From Streptomyces sp. Ru62 (lineage in GTDB: Bacteria; Actinomycetota; Actinomycetes; Streptomycetales; Streptomycetaceae): a stretch of DNA of 64,000 nucleotides. The position numbers and the translations under genes are program-made. Below the pieces are notes generated by a model, which saw only the letters and a list, made by a program, of their open reading frames with translations, had not been told where the DNA came from and did no database searches. Below are positions 16,618-25,425 of the stretch, piece by piece. The stretch covers positions 222,649 through 286,648 of the forward strand of contig NZ_PQSU01000006.1 of NCBI RefSeq assembly GCF_002920615.1, given 5' to 3'. Positions within the stretch are counted from its first letter, which is position 1, and every line of letters begins with the position of its first letter.

Positions 16618-16995
16618 GCCGCGACCGCCTCGGAGTGTTCGAGGACGTCGACTTCGGCCGCTCTTCCGCTGGGCGTCGTACCGTCCTCGTTCACCGGTGT
16701 GAGCATCGGCATGCCTTCCTGACCGGCGCGGCGATGTCGGCCTTGTTCGACGACCTGTCGGTCGATCCACCGGAAAGGTACGCCTCCTTCCGTCGGGAGC
16801 GATCCACCGGGGTGAGGATCGCCGGCCGTTCCGCCGAGGTTGCTCCCGGAAGGGGACGGCGCCGGACGGCCTGACGTGACCGGGGGCGGCCGGCGCACAG
16901 CCGGGCCGCGGTGGCGTTCGGCTCCCCCAGGACACGGAGGATCACAGGCACGCTCCGGAGGGGCGAGGGCGCTGCGGGGCCGTTGCCCGGTGCCG
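16618..16995. other. Intergenic region, no confident feature
   Basis: About 380 bases between the GNAT gene start and the end of the LLM oxidoreductase gene. A plus-strand ATG at 16734 opens a short frame (MSALFDDLSVDPPERYASF) with no ribosome site or recognisable family; I do not call it. Confidence 0.4.
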
Positions 16996-18033
16996 TCAGA
17001 GCGCGGCGACAGCGTCCGCACCGGTCGTGCTCGCCGCGTCCGGGGTGGGGAAGTGCGGCAGCACCGTTTCGGCGAGTTCCTGGAGGACCTCCTCGACGGG
17101 GCGGTCGCCCGGGCGCAGGTTGAAGGAGACGTGGGTGACGCCCAGCCCGCCCATCTCCCGCAGGTGCTCGATCAGGGCCTCACGCCCGGTGCGCAGGCCG
17201 AGCCGGATCGCGGTCGCGGCGACGGCCGGGTCCTCGGTGAGGTCCAGTTGCATCGGGGTGAGGTACGGCTTGGGGGCCCCGGCGGTGAGCTGCTGCCACT
17301 CGCGGGTCTTCAGCCGCAGAGCGCCCAGAGGGCGGGGGTAGTTGAGGGAGGCGTCGGCGTTCCGCGCGATCCACTCCGGGGACTGCTGCGCATGCCCCGC
17401 GATGGCGACGGGTACGGCCCGGCCCGTCGGCTTGGGCAGTACGTCGAGGTGGCGCTCGGCGCCGAGTCCGAGGTCGGGCAGGCTGATGCCCTGCCCGCTC
17501 GGCCGGGTGGCCCAGGCCTCCCGCAGGATCTCCACGCCCTTGCGGAACGTGGCACCGCGAGCCTCGAAGTCCTCGCCGAACAGGGGGTACTCCACCGGCC
17601 GGTCGCCGCTGGCCAGCCCGAGTACGAACCGGCCGCCGGAGAGGACGTCGACGGTGGCCGCCGCCTTCGCGACGAGCAGCGGCTGCCTCAGCGGCAGCAC
17701 GATGGCGCCGGTCCCGAGCACGACCCGCTCGGTGACGGCCGCGAGGTGACCCAGATGGGTGAAGGCCTCGAAGACGGAGCCGGCGTCGCCGAACTGCTCG
17801 GGGTCGTACAGGGGCACGTCCCGCACCCACAGGCTCGCGAAGCCCAGAGTGTCGGCGAGGCGCGCCAGTTCGGTGTGACGGGTGAGGTCGGGGACGCCGA
17901 AGGGACGGCCGGCGGCCCGGTCGGCACGCAGACGCGTGTGGCCCCAGTCATTGTCGAGGGGGAGCTCAAGGCCCAGGGTCGGCAGACCCGCGGGGTTAAC
18001 GAGCCGCTTGAGGGCAGGAGGAGTCAGAGACAT
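16996..18033 (-). CDS. LLM-class (luciferase-like) flavin-dependent oxidoreductase
   Basis: A 345-residue TIM-barrel flavin enzyme of the bacterial luciferase family. Recognisable parts are LPTLGLELPLDNDWGHT at the start, HTELARLADTLGFASLWVRD, then LLVAKAAATVDVLSGGRFVL and GLASGDRPVEYPLFGEDFEA, which carry the flavin/F420-binding shape. The group resembles the luciferase-type family around Bacillus BA3436. Such enzymes use FMNH2 or F420 with oxygen or NAD(P)H. It lies 48 bases downstream of an MFS gene on the same strand and probably forms an operon with it. The substrate is unknown. Confidence 0.82.
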   Translation of the reverse strand: MSLTPPALKRLVNPAGLPTLGLELPLDNDWGHTRLRADRAAGRPFGVPDLTRHTELARLADTLGFASLWVRDVPLYDPEQFGDAGSVFEAFTHLGHLAAVTERVVLGTGAIVLPLRQPLLVAKAAATVDVLSGGRFVLGLASGDRPVEYPLFGEDFEARGATFRKGVEILREAWATRPSGQGISLPDLGLGAERHLDVLPKPTGRAVPVAIAGHAQQSPEWIARNADASLNYPRPLGALRLKTREWQQLTAGAPKPYLTPMQLDLTEDPAVAATAIRLGLRTGREALIEHLREMGGLGVTHVSFNLRPGDRPVEEVLQELAETVLPHFPTPDAASTTGADAVAAL

Positions 18034-18081
18034 CGGAGGACACCTTCGGTCAGGGGCTGGTCCGGCCAGGTGGGCGGCGGG

Positions 18082-19302
18082 TCAGTGGGCGATGGAGGCG
18101 CTGGTCCGCTGGGCCGGCGCGTGCGGGGAACCGGCCACGACGCTGCCGGAGTCCCGGCGCGTGCGGCGGTCCAGGAACGCGGCGAGGAAGGACAGCAGCA
18201 GGGCCGTGCCGGAGAGCAGGGCGCCGACCCAGTTCGGCGAGGTGTAGCCGAGTCCGGCCGCGATCACCACACCGCCGAGCCAGGCGGCCAGCGCGTTGCC
18301 GAGGTTGAAGGCGCCGATGTTGGCGGCCGAGGCCAGGGTCGGGGCGGCCGAGGCCTGGTCGAGGACCCACTTCTGCAGCGGCGGCACCGTGGCGAAGCCG
18401 AGCGCGCCGATCAGGGTGAGCGTGAGGGCGGCGAGGACCTTGTGGTGGGCGGTCGCGGTGAACAGCAGCAGTACCGCGGCGAGGCTCGCCAGGGTGGTGA
18501 AGAGCATCGGCATCAGGGCCCGGTCGGCGAACTTGCCGCCGAGCAGGTTGCCGAGGAACATGCCGACGCCGAACAGGACGAGCAGCCAGGTCACGGCGCC
18601 CTCCGTGTAGCCGGCCACCCGGGTCATCATCGGCGTGATGTAGGTGATGGCCGCGAAGACACCGCCGTAGCCGAGGACGGTCATCGCCATGGCGAGCCAG
18701 ACCTGCACGTTCTTGAAGGCGGCGAGTTCCGCACGGACGTTCCCGGCCTCGGGCCTGCCCTGCTCGGGGACGAGCCGGGCGACGCCGAGGAGGCCGATGA
18801 CGCCGAGGGCGGCGACGAGGGCGAAGGTGAGGCGCCAGCCGGCGGCCTGTCCGATGGAGGTGCCGCCGGGGACGCCGACGATGTTGGCGACGGTCAGGCC
18901 CATGAACATCAGGGAGATGGCGGAGGCCTTCTTCTCGGGGGCGACCAGGTCGGCGGCGACCACGGAGCCGATGCCGAAGAACGCGCCGTGTGCGAGGGAG
19001 GCGATGACCCGGCCGATGAGCATGAGGCCGAAACTCGGGGCGAGGGCCGAGAGGGCGTTGCCCACGATGAACAGGCCCATGAGGAACATGAGCATCTTCT
19101 TGCGGGACACCCTGGTGCCGAGCACGGTGAGCAGCGGGGCACCGATGACGACGCCGAGCGCGTAGCCGGACACCAGCCAGCCGGCGGTGGGGATGCTGAC
19201 GCCGAAGTCGTCCGCGACCTGGGGCAGCACGCCCATGATCACGAACTCGGTGGTGCCGATCCCGAAGGCCCCGATGGCCAGGGCCAGGAGCGCGAGAGGC
19301 AT
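18082..19302 (-). CDS. MFS transporter, DHA1 family (AraJ/CmlR-like)
   Basis: A 406-residue membrane protein with about 12 hydrophobic segments. The N-terminus ALLALAIGAFGIGTTEFVIM with TEFVxMG is diagnostic of the AraJ/YdhP/CmlR drug-export branch of DHA1. The loop 2-3 motif is TVLGTRVSRKKMLMFLMG; helix 4 holds RVIASLAHGAFFGIGSVVAA. ATG at 19302 follows GGAAGG; an upstream ATG at 19350 is less likely. It is divergent from a MarR regulator with two TTGCA-type dyads in the shared promoter region, so export is probably induced when the MarR protein releases. The LLM oxidoreductase is the next gene. Confidence 0.87.
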   Translation of the reverse strand: MPLALLALAIGAFGIGTTEFVIMGVLPQVADDFGVSIPTAGWLVSGYALGVVIGAPLLTVLGTRVSRKKMLMFLMGLFIVGNALSALAPSFGLMLIGRVIASLAHGAFFGIGSVVAADLVAPEKKASAISLMFMGLTVANIVGVPGGTSIGQAAGWRLTFALVAALGVIGLLGVARLVPEQGRPEAGNVRAELAAFKNVQVWLAMAMTVLGYGGVFAAITYITPMMTRVAGYTEGAVTWLLVLFGVGMFLGNLLGGKFADRALMPMLFTTLASLAAVLLLFTATAHHKVLAALTLTLIGALGFATVPPLQKWVLDQASAAPTLASAANIGAFNLGNALAAWLGGVVIAAGLGYTSPNWVGALLSGTALLLSFLAAFLDRRTRRDSGSVVAGSPHAPAQRTSASIAH

Positions 19303-19355
19303 GGGCAGAGACCTTCCGAACGATTGCGTTGGACGCTTACGTGCGGACACAATAG

Positions 19356-19417
19356 TTGCAGACGCTCTATATCTGCAAGCGCAGTATGCCGGTCATTGCA
19401 ATAGACAGTGCACGCAA
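19356..19417. promoter_or_regulatory. Two MarR-type operator dyads between MFS and marR genes
   Basis: Site 1 is TTGCAGA (19356-19362) and TCTGCAA (19372-19378), perfect 7-bp arms around nine bases. Site 2 is TTGCA (19396-19400) with CGCAA (19413-19417). Both share TTGCA arms and a similar spacing, and both lie in an A/T-richer strip between divergent genes. MarR proteins commonly bind TTGC/GCAA palindromes, so autoregulation plus control of the exporter is likely. Confidence 0.65.
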
Positions 19418-19459
19418 GTATGCTGCCAGGTGACCGGCCCGCCGCCGAAGGAGGCTCCT

Positions 19460-19930
19460 GTGACCGCCACCGCCCCAGCGCTCTCCGTCCTGGCTCAGGG
19501 CTGGTGCGCCCTCTCCCTGCTGCACGGCAGGATCGAGGCACACCTCGAACGCGCTCTGGAAGCCGGTCACGGCCTGAGCGCCCGTGAGTACGCGCTGCTC
19601 GACGTACTCAGCCGGCAGCACGACGGAGAGGGAGGGCACCTGCAGATGAAACAGGTCGCCGACGCCGTCGTCCTCAGCCAGAGCGCCACCACGCGCCTGG
19701 TCACCCGCCTGGAGGACCGCGGGCTGCTGTCGCGCTACCTGTGCCCCACCGACCGCCGCGGGATCTACACCGACGTCACCGACGCCGGCAGACAGCTGCT
19801 CGCGGCCGCGCGTCCCACACACGACACCGCCCTGCGGGCTGCACTCGCCGAAACGGCTCAGGACGCCAGGCTCGAACCGCTGGTCCGGGCCCTGCAGTCG
19901 CCGCCCACCCCGATCGCAGTCGCCGCCTGA
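19460..19930 (+). CDS. MarR-family transcriptional regulator
   Basis: A 156-residue winged-helix regulator. The DNA-binding domain reads LSAREYALLDVLSRQHDGEG, MKQVADAVVLSQSATTRLVT and RLEDRGLLSRYLCPTDRRGI, with the DRR wing of MarR proteins. Flanking helices form the dimer interface. GTG at 19460 is preceded by GGAGG. It is divergent from the DHA1 exporter and 17 bases upstream of a quinone-oxidoreductase-like gene, so it likely controls both. Only one cysteine (in RYLCPTD) lies in the wing, so thiol sensing is possible but unproven. Confidence 0.87.
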   Translation: MTATAPALSVLAQGWCALSLLHGRIEAHLERALEAGHGLSAREYALLDVLSRQHDGEGGHLQMKQVADAVVLSQSATTRLVTRLEDRGLLSRYLCPTDRRGIYTDVTDAGRQLLAAARPTHDTALRAALAETAQDARLEPLVRALQSPPTPIAVAA

Positions 19931-19947
19931 AAGGAGCGCATCCGCAC

Positions 19948-20877
19948 ATGAAAGCCATGGCACTGCGCCGGTACGGCCGTACCGAAGACCTCGAATGGAC
20001 AGAGCTGCCGGACCCCAAAGTGGCACCCGGTGAAGTCCTCGTCCGGGTGAAGGCGGCCGGGGTCAACCCGGTCGACTGGAAGCTCGCCGAAGGGCGGCTC
20101 GACGCCGTCATGGAGACCGGCTTCCCGCTGATTCCCGGCTGGGACGTGGCCGGCGTCGTCGAGCGAGTGGGTTTCGACGTCACCGAGTTCGCCCCCGGTG
20201 ACGAGGTCTTCGGCTACATCCGCAAGGACTGGGCCCAGTTCGGCGCCTATGCCGAGCTGGTCTCCGCGCACGTGCGCCTGCTGGCCCCCAAGCCCGCCTC
20301 GCTCAGCTGGGAGGAGGCGGCGGGCGTACCCCTCGCGGGGCTCACCGCCTACCAGGCCGTCCAGCGCGTCGGCCTCCAGCCGCGCGAGACGGTGCTCGTC
20401 CACGGCGCGGCCGGGGGTGTCGGCTCGTTCGGGGTCCAGATCGCCACCGCCCTCGGGGCGCGGGTCATCGCGACGGCGAGCGAGCGCAACCACGATTTCG
20501 TCCGGTCTCTGGGTGCCGTCCCCGTGACCTACGGGCCCGGTCTGCGCGACCGTGTCCGTGAGCAGGCCCCCCAAGGGGTGGACGCCGCTGTGGACTTCGC
20601 CGGGCACGACGCGGTGGACGTCTCGCTGGACCTGCTGGACGACCCCGGCCGGCTGGCCTCCGTCGTCGACCCGGAAGCCGCCGCCAAGGGCGGGCACTAC
20701 GTGTGGGTACGGCCGGACCGGGCCGATCTCGACGCCCTGGCCGCCCTGGCCGACGACGGCCGGCTGACCGTCCCCCTCGACCGCGTACTGCCCCTCCCCG
20801 AGGCCGCGGAAGCGTGGCGCATCAGCCAGGGCGGTCACACCAGGGGAAAGCTCGTCCTGTCGGTCCCCGGGCGCTGA
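19948..20877 (+). CDS. NADP-dependent oxidoreductase, zeta-crystallin/quinone reductase-like
   Basis: A 309-residue member of the zinc-free MDR group. KAAGVNPVDWKLAEGRLDAV and LIPGWDVAGVVERVG are typical of the N-terminal barrel; the Rossmann loop is VLVHGAAGGVGSFGVQIATA at about residues 150-169; GGHTRGKLVLSV is the usual end. These enzymes reduce quinones or enones with NADPH. ATG follows AAGGAG by eight bases and the gene starts 17 bases after the MarR stop, so the two form an operon. Together with the divergent exporter this looks like a small-molecule defence unit. Confidence 0.86.
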   Translation: MKAMALRRYGRTEDLEWTELPDPKVAPGEVLVRVKAAGVNPVDWKLAEGRLDAVMETGFPLIPGWDVAGVVERVGFDVTEFAPGDEVFGYIRKDWAQFGAYAELVSAHVRLLAPKPASLSWEEAAGVPLAGLTAYQAVQRVGLQPRETVLVHGAAGGVGSFGVQIATALGARVIATASERNHDFVRSLGAVPVTYGPGLRDRVREQAPQGVDAAVDFAGHDAVDVSLDLLDDPGRLASVVDPEAAAKGGHYVWVRPDRADLDALAALADDGRLTVPLDRVLPLPEAAEAWRISQGGHTRGKLVLSVPGR

Positions 20878-21077
20878 GCGGCCCCGGCCCCTGTGCGAAG
20901 GAGCACGTCCTGACAACACCCACCCGGTCGCTCCAGCCGAGGTCGAACCGGGGCCCGGCCTGCCGCACGCCGGACCGGCCGTTCGCGCACGCCCGCCTTA
21001 CCGGCTCGGGGTCCCGGCCGCGGAGACCCCGACGGCCGGCGGAGCCTGTGCCCTGGTCCTTGGGGCCGGCCGGCCGG

Positions 21078-23810
21078 TCACCGCGTCTGCCGTTGGTCGA
21101 GTGCGGCCAGGGCGTCACGCAGCGCCGCGCGGGAGGTGATGCCGAGTTTCGGGAAGACCCGGTACAGGTGGGCGCCGGCCGTGCGCGGGGAGATGTTGAG
21201 CCTGCGTCCGATCTCCTTGTTCGACAGCCCGCCGGCCGCCAGTTCGGCGATCCGGCGCTCCTGCGCGCTCATCGGCACCGCCGCCCTGCCCTCCGGTACC
21301 GGCACACCGACGCCGGCGGCACGCAGCTCCTCGCGCGCCCGCTTCGCCCACAACGGCGCCTTGAGACGGTGCTCGAACAGGTCCAGGGCCACGCTGAGGT
21401 GGACTCGGGAAGCGGTGTAGTCCCGGCGCCGGCGCAGCCATTCGCCATAGAGGAGACGGAGCCGCGCGTACTCATAGGCCCACAGGGACGCGTCCGGTAC
21501 GGCGAGCGCGGCCTCGTAGAGCTCTCCGGCGTCCTCGTCCGCCGCGGCGACCGCTGCGGCCACCGCGAGGATGATCTCGTGGTGCGGCGATATGGCGCCC
21601 AGACGGGCTTGCCGGCCGGCCTCGACGTGGGCCCGCGCGTCGGCGGTCCGCCCGGTGCGCACGGCCGACTCCACCAGGTCGAGGAAGACCCGCTGCACGT
21701 GCGGGTAGTAGGCGGGGAGCTGACCGGGCGGGGTCAGCAACACCGCCTGCTGGTAGGCCTCTTCGAAGTCGCCGCGGCCGATGGCGGTGGTGACGCGGGT
21801 CTCGGCGACCGCCGCCAGCAGCAGCCGGACCCTTCTCGGCCCCGCCCACGCGGTGATGGCGTCGCAGTGCCTGCGCAGCGCCTCCTCGTCACCCCGTCCG
21901 GCGGCGACGGAGGCCAGTCCGTAGGTGAACATCATGTGGGTGAAGTTGTATTCGTGCTCCGCGGCATCGCCGGTACCCTCGGTGGCGATGACCAGGGTGG
22001 TGTCCCAGTCACCCCTCATGAACGCGTCGTGGGCGCGGGCGAGGAGCACGAACCGCTGGCTGTCGTAGGCCGCCTGGCCCACGAAGTCCCGCCACACGTC
22101 GTCGTAGTAGCTGAAGGCGTCCAGGTACAGAGCGGTGTAGATGAGCCAGTTGACCCGCCAGAAAGGTGTGTGCGGTGACAGCGCGGCCGTCGCACGGTCG
22201 AGTCGTTCCCGCACGTCATGAGCCGTGCGTGCCGGGTCGGCGACGCAGTCGAAGCACATGCGCGCGATGTCGGACACCCGGTCCAGCATCCGCTCCACGG
22301 GGGGCCACAGGTCCGGACGGTTCGCCCACACGGCCGAGTTGAGCAGTACGTAGAAGGCGTCGTCGTAGGCGGCCAGGTCGTCGGAACGCGTGCTGTACGG
22401 CGCCTCGTTCAGCGCGGGCAGCAACGTGTGGAACACCGCGTCGACGTCGCCGTCCCGGTGGAACAGCACGTAGGCGGCGGCCGCCGCGCCCCGCAGGGTC
22501 TCCGCCGACCCGGCGGTGACCAGTTCGCTGGCCGTCGCCAGCTGACCGCTGACGCCGGCGGCGAACGCCGCCTCGTCCAGTCGCCGGGCGCGAGCCTTCC
22601 CGTCGGGGCTGAGCTCGGCCGCCCGGCGGAATGCCACCGCGGCCTCGGCCGCACCGCCGCGGGCCAGAGCCCGCTGGGCGGCCCTGGTGAGTTCCAGCGC
22701 GACCGCTTCGTCGGGACCCTCCGCGGCGTGGGCCAGGTGCCAGGCACGACGTTCGGAGGTGTCGTCCATGACCGCGGCCAGGGCCCGGTGCGCGGCCCTG
22801 CGCCGCCCGCTCGGCGACATGTGTACCAGGCAGGAGCGCGCCATGGGATGGCGGAAGGACACACGGTCCTCCATGTGGTCGATCCGCAGCAGTCCGCTGC
22901 GTTCGCCGTCCTCCAGGAGGGTGTCGTCCCACGGTTCGCCGGCGGCGCGCAGCGCCGCCCGGATCTGCCGCACATTGCCCCTGCGCTGACCGTCCAGCGC
23001 GACCAGCAGCAGGAAGAAGCGCGTGGCCGGGGTGAGAAGCAGGACTCGGTCGGCGAACACGCTCTCCAGGCGTGAGCTGAGCGGAAGGTTGGCCGGGAGC
23101 AGCTCACGGCCCTGGCGTTGGGCCGGCTTGAGTTGTTCCGGCAGCTCTATCAGCGCCAGCGGGTTTCCCTCGGCCTCGTCGAGGATCCGCTGCCGGGCGG
23201 ACTCCGCGAGGCCGGGATGGCTGCGTTCGAGCAGCATCCGCGCGTCCTGGAGGTTCAGCGGAGGCACGGCGAGCACGGGCAGCCCCGTGGGGTCGACGAA
23301 TCCGTTCCACCCGCTGCGCGCCGCCATGATGAAGGCGACCCGGCAGCCGCCCAGCCGGCGGGCCACGAACATCAGGACCTCGGCGCTGGACCGGTCGATC
23401 CAGTGGACGTCGTCCACCACGACGCACAGGGGCTCTCTTCCGGCCGCCGCCTGCAGCAGGGCCAGGGCCGCCGCGGAGATCGCGAACCGGCCGGGTGCGG
23501 AGCCCTGGCGGATGGACAGCGCCTGCTCCAGCACCCCGGCCTGGAAGGCGGGGATACCGGGCAGCTGGTCGAGCAGCGGGTACAGGAGCTGATGCAGGGC
23601 GGAGAAGGCGAGGTCCTCTTCCGCCTCCACACCGACCACCCGGAGCACGTTCACCCCGTTGGCCCGTGCGGCGCTCGCCACGGCGTCCAGCAGCACGCTC
23701 TTCCCGACCCCCGGGTCGCCCAGGAGCAGCAGTGCCTCGCCGTCGACGTTCCCCTCGGCAAGGACTGCTTCGAGAGCACGCAGTTCGGACGTGCGACCCA
23801 CCAGCGACAC
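21078..23810 (-). CDS. LuxR-family LAL regulator with AAA ATPase domain
   Basis: About 910 residues, the usual size for LAL (large ATP-binding LuxR) regulators. The Walker A loop is GDPGVGKS at about residues 31-38 and Walker B is LCVVVDDVHWID at about 128-139. A long TPR-like helical region follows, and the C-terminus has a LuxR helix-turn-helix (RRIAELAAGGLSNKEIGRRL, then NISPRTAGAHLYRVFPKLGI). GTG at 23810 follows GGAGGA closely; an upstream GTG at 23882 is possible. LAL proteins often act as pathway-specific activators, but no biosynthetic cluster is adjacent. The neighbouring alpha/beta hydrolase gene lies upstream on the same strand. Confidence 0.88.
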   Translation of the reverse strand: MSLVGRTSELRALEAVLAEGNVDGEALLLLGDPGVGKSVLLDAVASAARANGVNVLRVVGVEAEEDLAFSALHQLLYPLLDQLPGIPAFQAGVLEQALSIRQGSAPGRFAISAAALALLQAAAGREPLCVVVDDVHWIDRSSAEVLMFVARRLGGCRVAFIMAARSGWNGFVDPTGLPVLAVPPLNLQDARMLLERSHPGLAESARQRILDEAEGNPLALIELPEQLKPAQRQGRELLPANLPLSSRLESVFADRVLLLTPATRFFLLLVALDGQRRGNVRQIRAALRAAGEPWDDTLLEDGERSGLLRIDHMEDRVSFRHPMARSCLVHMSPSGRRRAAHRALAAVMDDTSERRAWHLAHAAEGPDEAVALELTRAAQRALARGGAAEAAVAFRRAAELSPDGKARARRLDEAAFAAGVSGQLATASELVTAGSAETLRGAAAAAYVLFHRDGDVDAVFHTLLPALNEAPYSTRSDDLAAYDDAFYVLLNSAVWANRPDLWPPVERMLDRVSDIARMCFDCVADPARTAHDVRERLDRATAALSPHTPFWRVNWLIYTALYLDAFSYYDDVWRDFVGQAAYDSQRFVLLARAHDAFMRGDWDTTLVIATEGTGDAAEHEYNFTHMMFTYGLASVAAGRGDEEALRRHCDAITAWAGPRRVRLLLAAVAETRVTTAIGRGDFEEAYQQAVLLTPPGQLPAYYPHVQRVFLDLVESAVRTGRTADARAHVEAGRQARLGAISPHHEIILAVAAAVAAADEDAGELYEAALAVPDASLWAYEYARLRLLYGEWLRRRRDYTASRVHLSVALDLFEHRLKAPLWAKRAREELRAAGVGVPVPEGRAAVPMSAQERRIAELAAGGLSNKEIGRRLNISPRTAGAHLYRVFPKLGITSRAALRDALAALDQRQTR

Positions 23811-23934
23811 AACTCCTCCAACGCCGGCGCGCCACGTGCGCTCCGCCGGCACGGGAATCCTGGCAAACCGGGGGCCGCGCACGCATCGGTCACGTGACTG
23901 GTTCCGAGCACGGAGCCCGGTGACGGGGCGCCGC

Positions 23935-24768
23935 TCAGCGCAGGAACGCCAGCACGTCCCGCGCGAACTCCGTGTGGTGCTGGAAGAGGAAACCGTGACC
24001 CGAGTCCGGGTAGGTCTTCAGCCGGGCGTCCGGCAGCAGCCCCGCCAACAGGTGGGACGTCGCCGTCGGCAGCACCAGGTCGCTGTCGCCCCCGGCCACG
24101 AACACGGGGTTGTCGATGGCCGTGAGCCGCTGGAGGGCCGTGTGGTCGGGTACGCCCCACTCGGCCACGGCCTCGTACTGTGCCGCTCGGACCGCCGCGG
24201 TGACCGGGAGGTCCCGGCCCCGCTCGCGTTCCAGGTAACGGCCGACGAACTCCAGGCCGCTGCGCTGGCTCGTCGCGGTGTGGTGGAAGAAGACGTAGAG
24301 GTAGTCCTGTATGCCGAGCCGCTCGAAGCCGGCGTGGCCCAGCACGTCGTCCGGGTAACCGTGGATGCCGGGGCCACCCCGGGGGGCGGTGGCGGCGAGC
24401 ACCAGGCGGCGGACCGCGCGGGGACGGAGCAGAGCCAGCTCCTGTGCGGTGAAGCCGCCCATCGAATGGCCCAGCACGTCCGCCTGCCGCAGTCCGAGCG
24501 CCGTCAGGAAGGCGAGCGTGTCCACCGCCAGGTCCCGGACGGTGCGGCACACCTGACCGGTGCTGAGGCCCACCCCGGCGTTGTCGAAGGTGATGACGTC
24601 ACGCTCGGCGGCCAGAGCATCGACGAGCGCCGGGTCCCAGCTGTCCAGCGTGCCTCGGAAGTGCTGGAGCAGTAGGAGCGGCGGCGAGCCGGTGGGGCCA
24701 CAGCGGCGGTACGCGTACCGGACGCCGTTGGCCGCATCGATCACCTGATTGGGGGCGTCGACGTACAT
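23935..24768 (-). CDS. Alpha/beta-fold hydrolase
   Basis: A 277-residue hydrolase. The nucleophile elbow is LGHSMGGFTAQELALLRP (Ser at about residue 103), the oxyanion region LLLLQHFRGTLDSWDP precedes it, and the acid and histidine appear in VFVAGGDSDLVLPTATSH and YPDSGHGFLFQHHTEFARDV. The sequence resembles the haloperoxidase-like and epoxide-hydrolase-like branch. ATG follows GAGGAA. It is separated from the HxlR regulator upstream by 163 bases. The substrate is not predictable; nearby redox genes suggest a role in handling small reactive molecules, which is only a guess. Confidence 0.86.
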   Translation of the reverse strand: MYVDAPNQVIDAANGVRYAYRRCGPTGSPPLLLLQHFRGTLDSWDPALVDALAAERDVITFDNAGVGLSTGQVCRTVRDLAVDTLAFLTALGLRQADVLGHSMGGFTAQELALLRPRAVRRLVLAATAPRGGPGIHGYPDDVLGHAGFERLGIQDYLYVFFHHTATSQRSGLEFVGRYLERERGRDLPVTAAVRAAQYEAVAEWGVPDHTALQRLTAIDNPVFVAGGDSDLVLPTATSHLLAGLLPDARLKTYPDSGHGFLFQHHTEFARDVLAFLR

Positions 24769-24931
24769 CTGGGTTCCTCATCATGGGGAGTGCGAAGACC
24801 ACGGACGTCGTCGAGTGTGCCGCCCTGACACGTCGGCGCCATAGGGCATTTGACCGTAGGCCGCCCGGCGCCGGCACCGGCGGGGAGGTCCACGGACACC
24901 GCGACGAGGGCACGCGGACCTCCGGTCGCGC

Positions 24932-25288
24932 CTAGGCGATCTCGTCGACGTGGTCCTCCACCCAGCTCCGCAGCTGGGCGAGCGGCTGGGCCACGCTGCG
25001 TCCCAGGTCCGTGAGCGCGTATTCCACGTGCAGGGGCACCGCGGGGTAGATGGTCCGGTCCACGAACCCCTTCTCCTCCAGGCGGCGGAGCGTGGAGGTG
25101 AGCACCTTGGGGCTGACGCCCTCCAGGCGCCGCTGGAGCGCTCCGAAGCGCTGGGGTCCCTCCTCCATCGCCCCGATCGCCAGCGCCGACCACTTGTTGG
25201 CCAGCAGGTCCAGCACCTCGCGGCAGGGGCACTGGGCCGCGTAGACGTCGTGGTGGTCGTGTCGTTCGGATACGCATGTCGTCGCCAA
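24932..25288 (-). CDS. HxlR-family regulator with N-terminal cysteines
   Basis: A 118-residue winged-helix regulator. LLANKWSALAIGAMEEGPQR, RRLEGVSPKVLTSTLRRLEE and AVPLHVEYALTDLGRSV are HxlR hallmarks. Cysteines at residues 5, 20 and 22 (AQCPCREVLDLL) stand just before the DNA-binding domain, where YodB- and QorR-type members carry their redox-sensing cysteine. The gene is divergent from a quinone-oxidoreductase-like gene, and a perfect palindrome of the HxlR type lies between them. I infer a quinone- or diamide-sensing repressor comparable to QorR. Confidence 0.88.
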   Translation of the reverse strand: MATTCVSERHDHHDVYAAQCPCREVLDLLANKWSALAIGAMEEGPQRFGALQRRLEGVSPKVLTSTLRRLEEKGFVDRTIYPAVPLHVEYALTDLGRSVAQPLAQLRSWVEDHVDEIA

Positions 25289-25327
25289 CGGACGCGTCCT
25301 CCGCTCCTGAATCGGCCTCTACCAGCT

Positions 25328-25346
25328 TACTTCCCAAAGGGAAGTA
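25328..25346. promoter_or_regulatory. HxlR-type operator palindrome
   Basis: TACTTCCC and GGGAAGTA form perfect 8-bp arms around AAA, between the divergent HxlR gene and the quinone reductase gene. Known HxlR sites (YodB, QorR) have TACT/AGTA outer bases. A TTGAAA at 25354 with TACGTT at 25379 could be the reductase promoter, placing the operator just upstream of its -35. Confidence 0.75.
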
Positions 25347-25425
25347 GGTTCCGTTGAAAGTTACTACCTCCCCCGGTCTACGTTATCGCCACAGCCAGCA
25401 CCTACGGCACCATCAGGAGCGAGAG

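Noticed and set aside
16734..16874. Short plus-strand ORF (MSALFDDLSVDPPERYASF).
   Set aside because: No ribosome site, no family, and it sits in a region with no other support.
16840..19404. Plus-strand open frame of more than 850 codons across the LLM oxidoreductase and MFS genes.
   Set aside because: Its translation is low complexity (Gly, Glu, Val, Arg) and it lies antisense to two clear genes.
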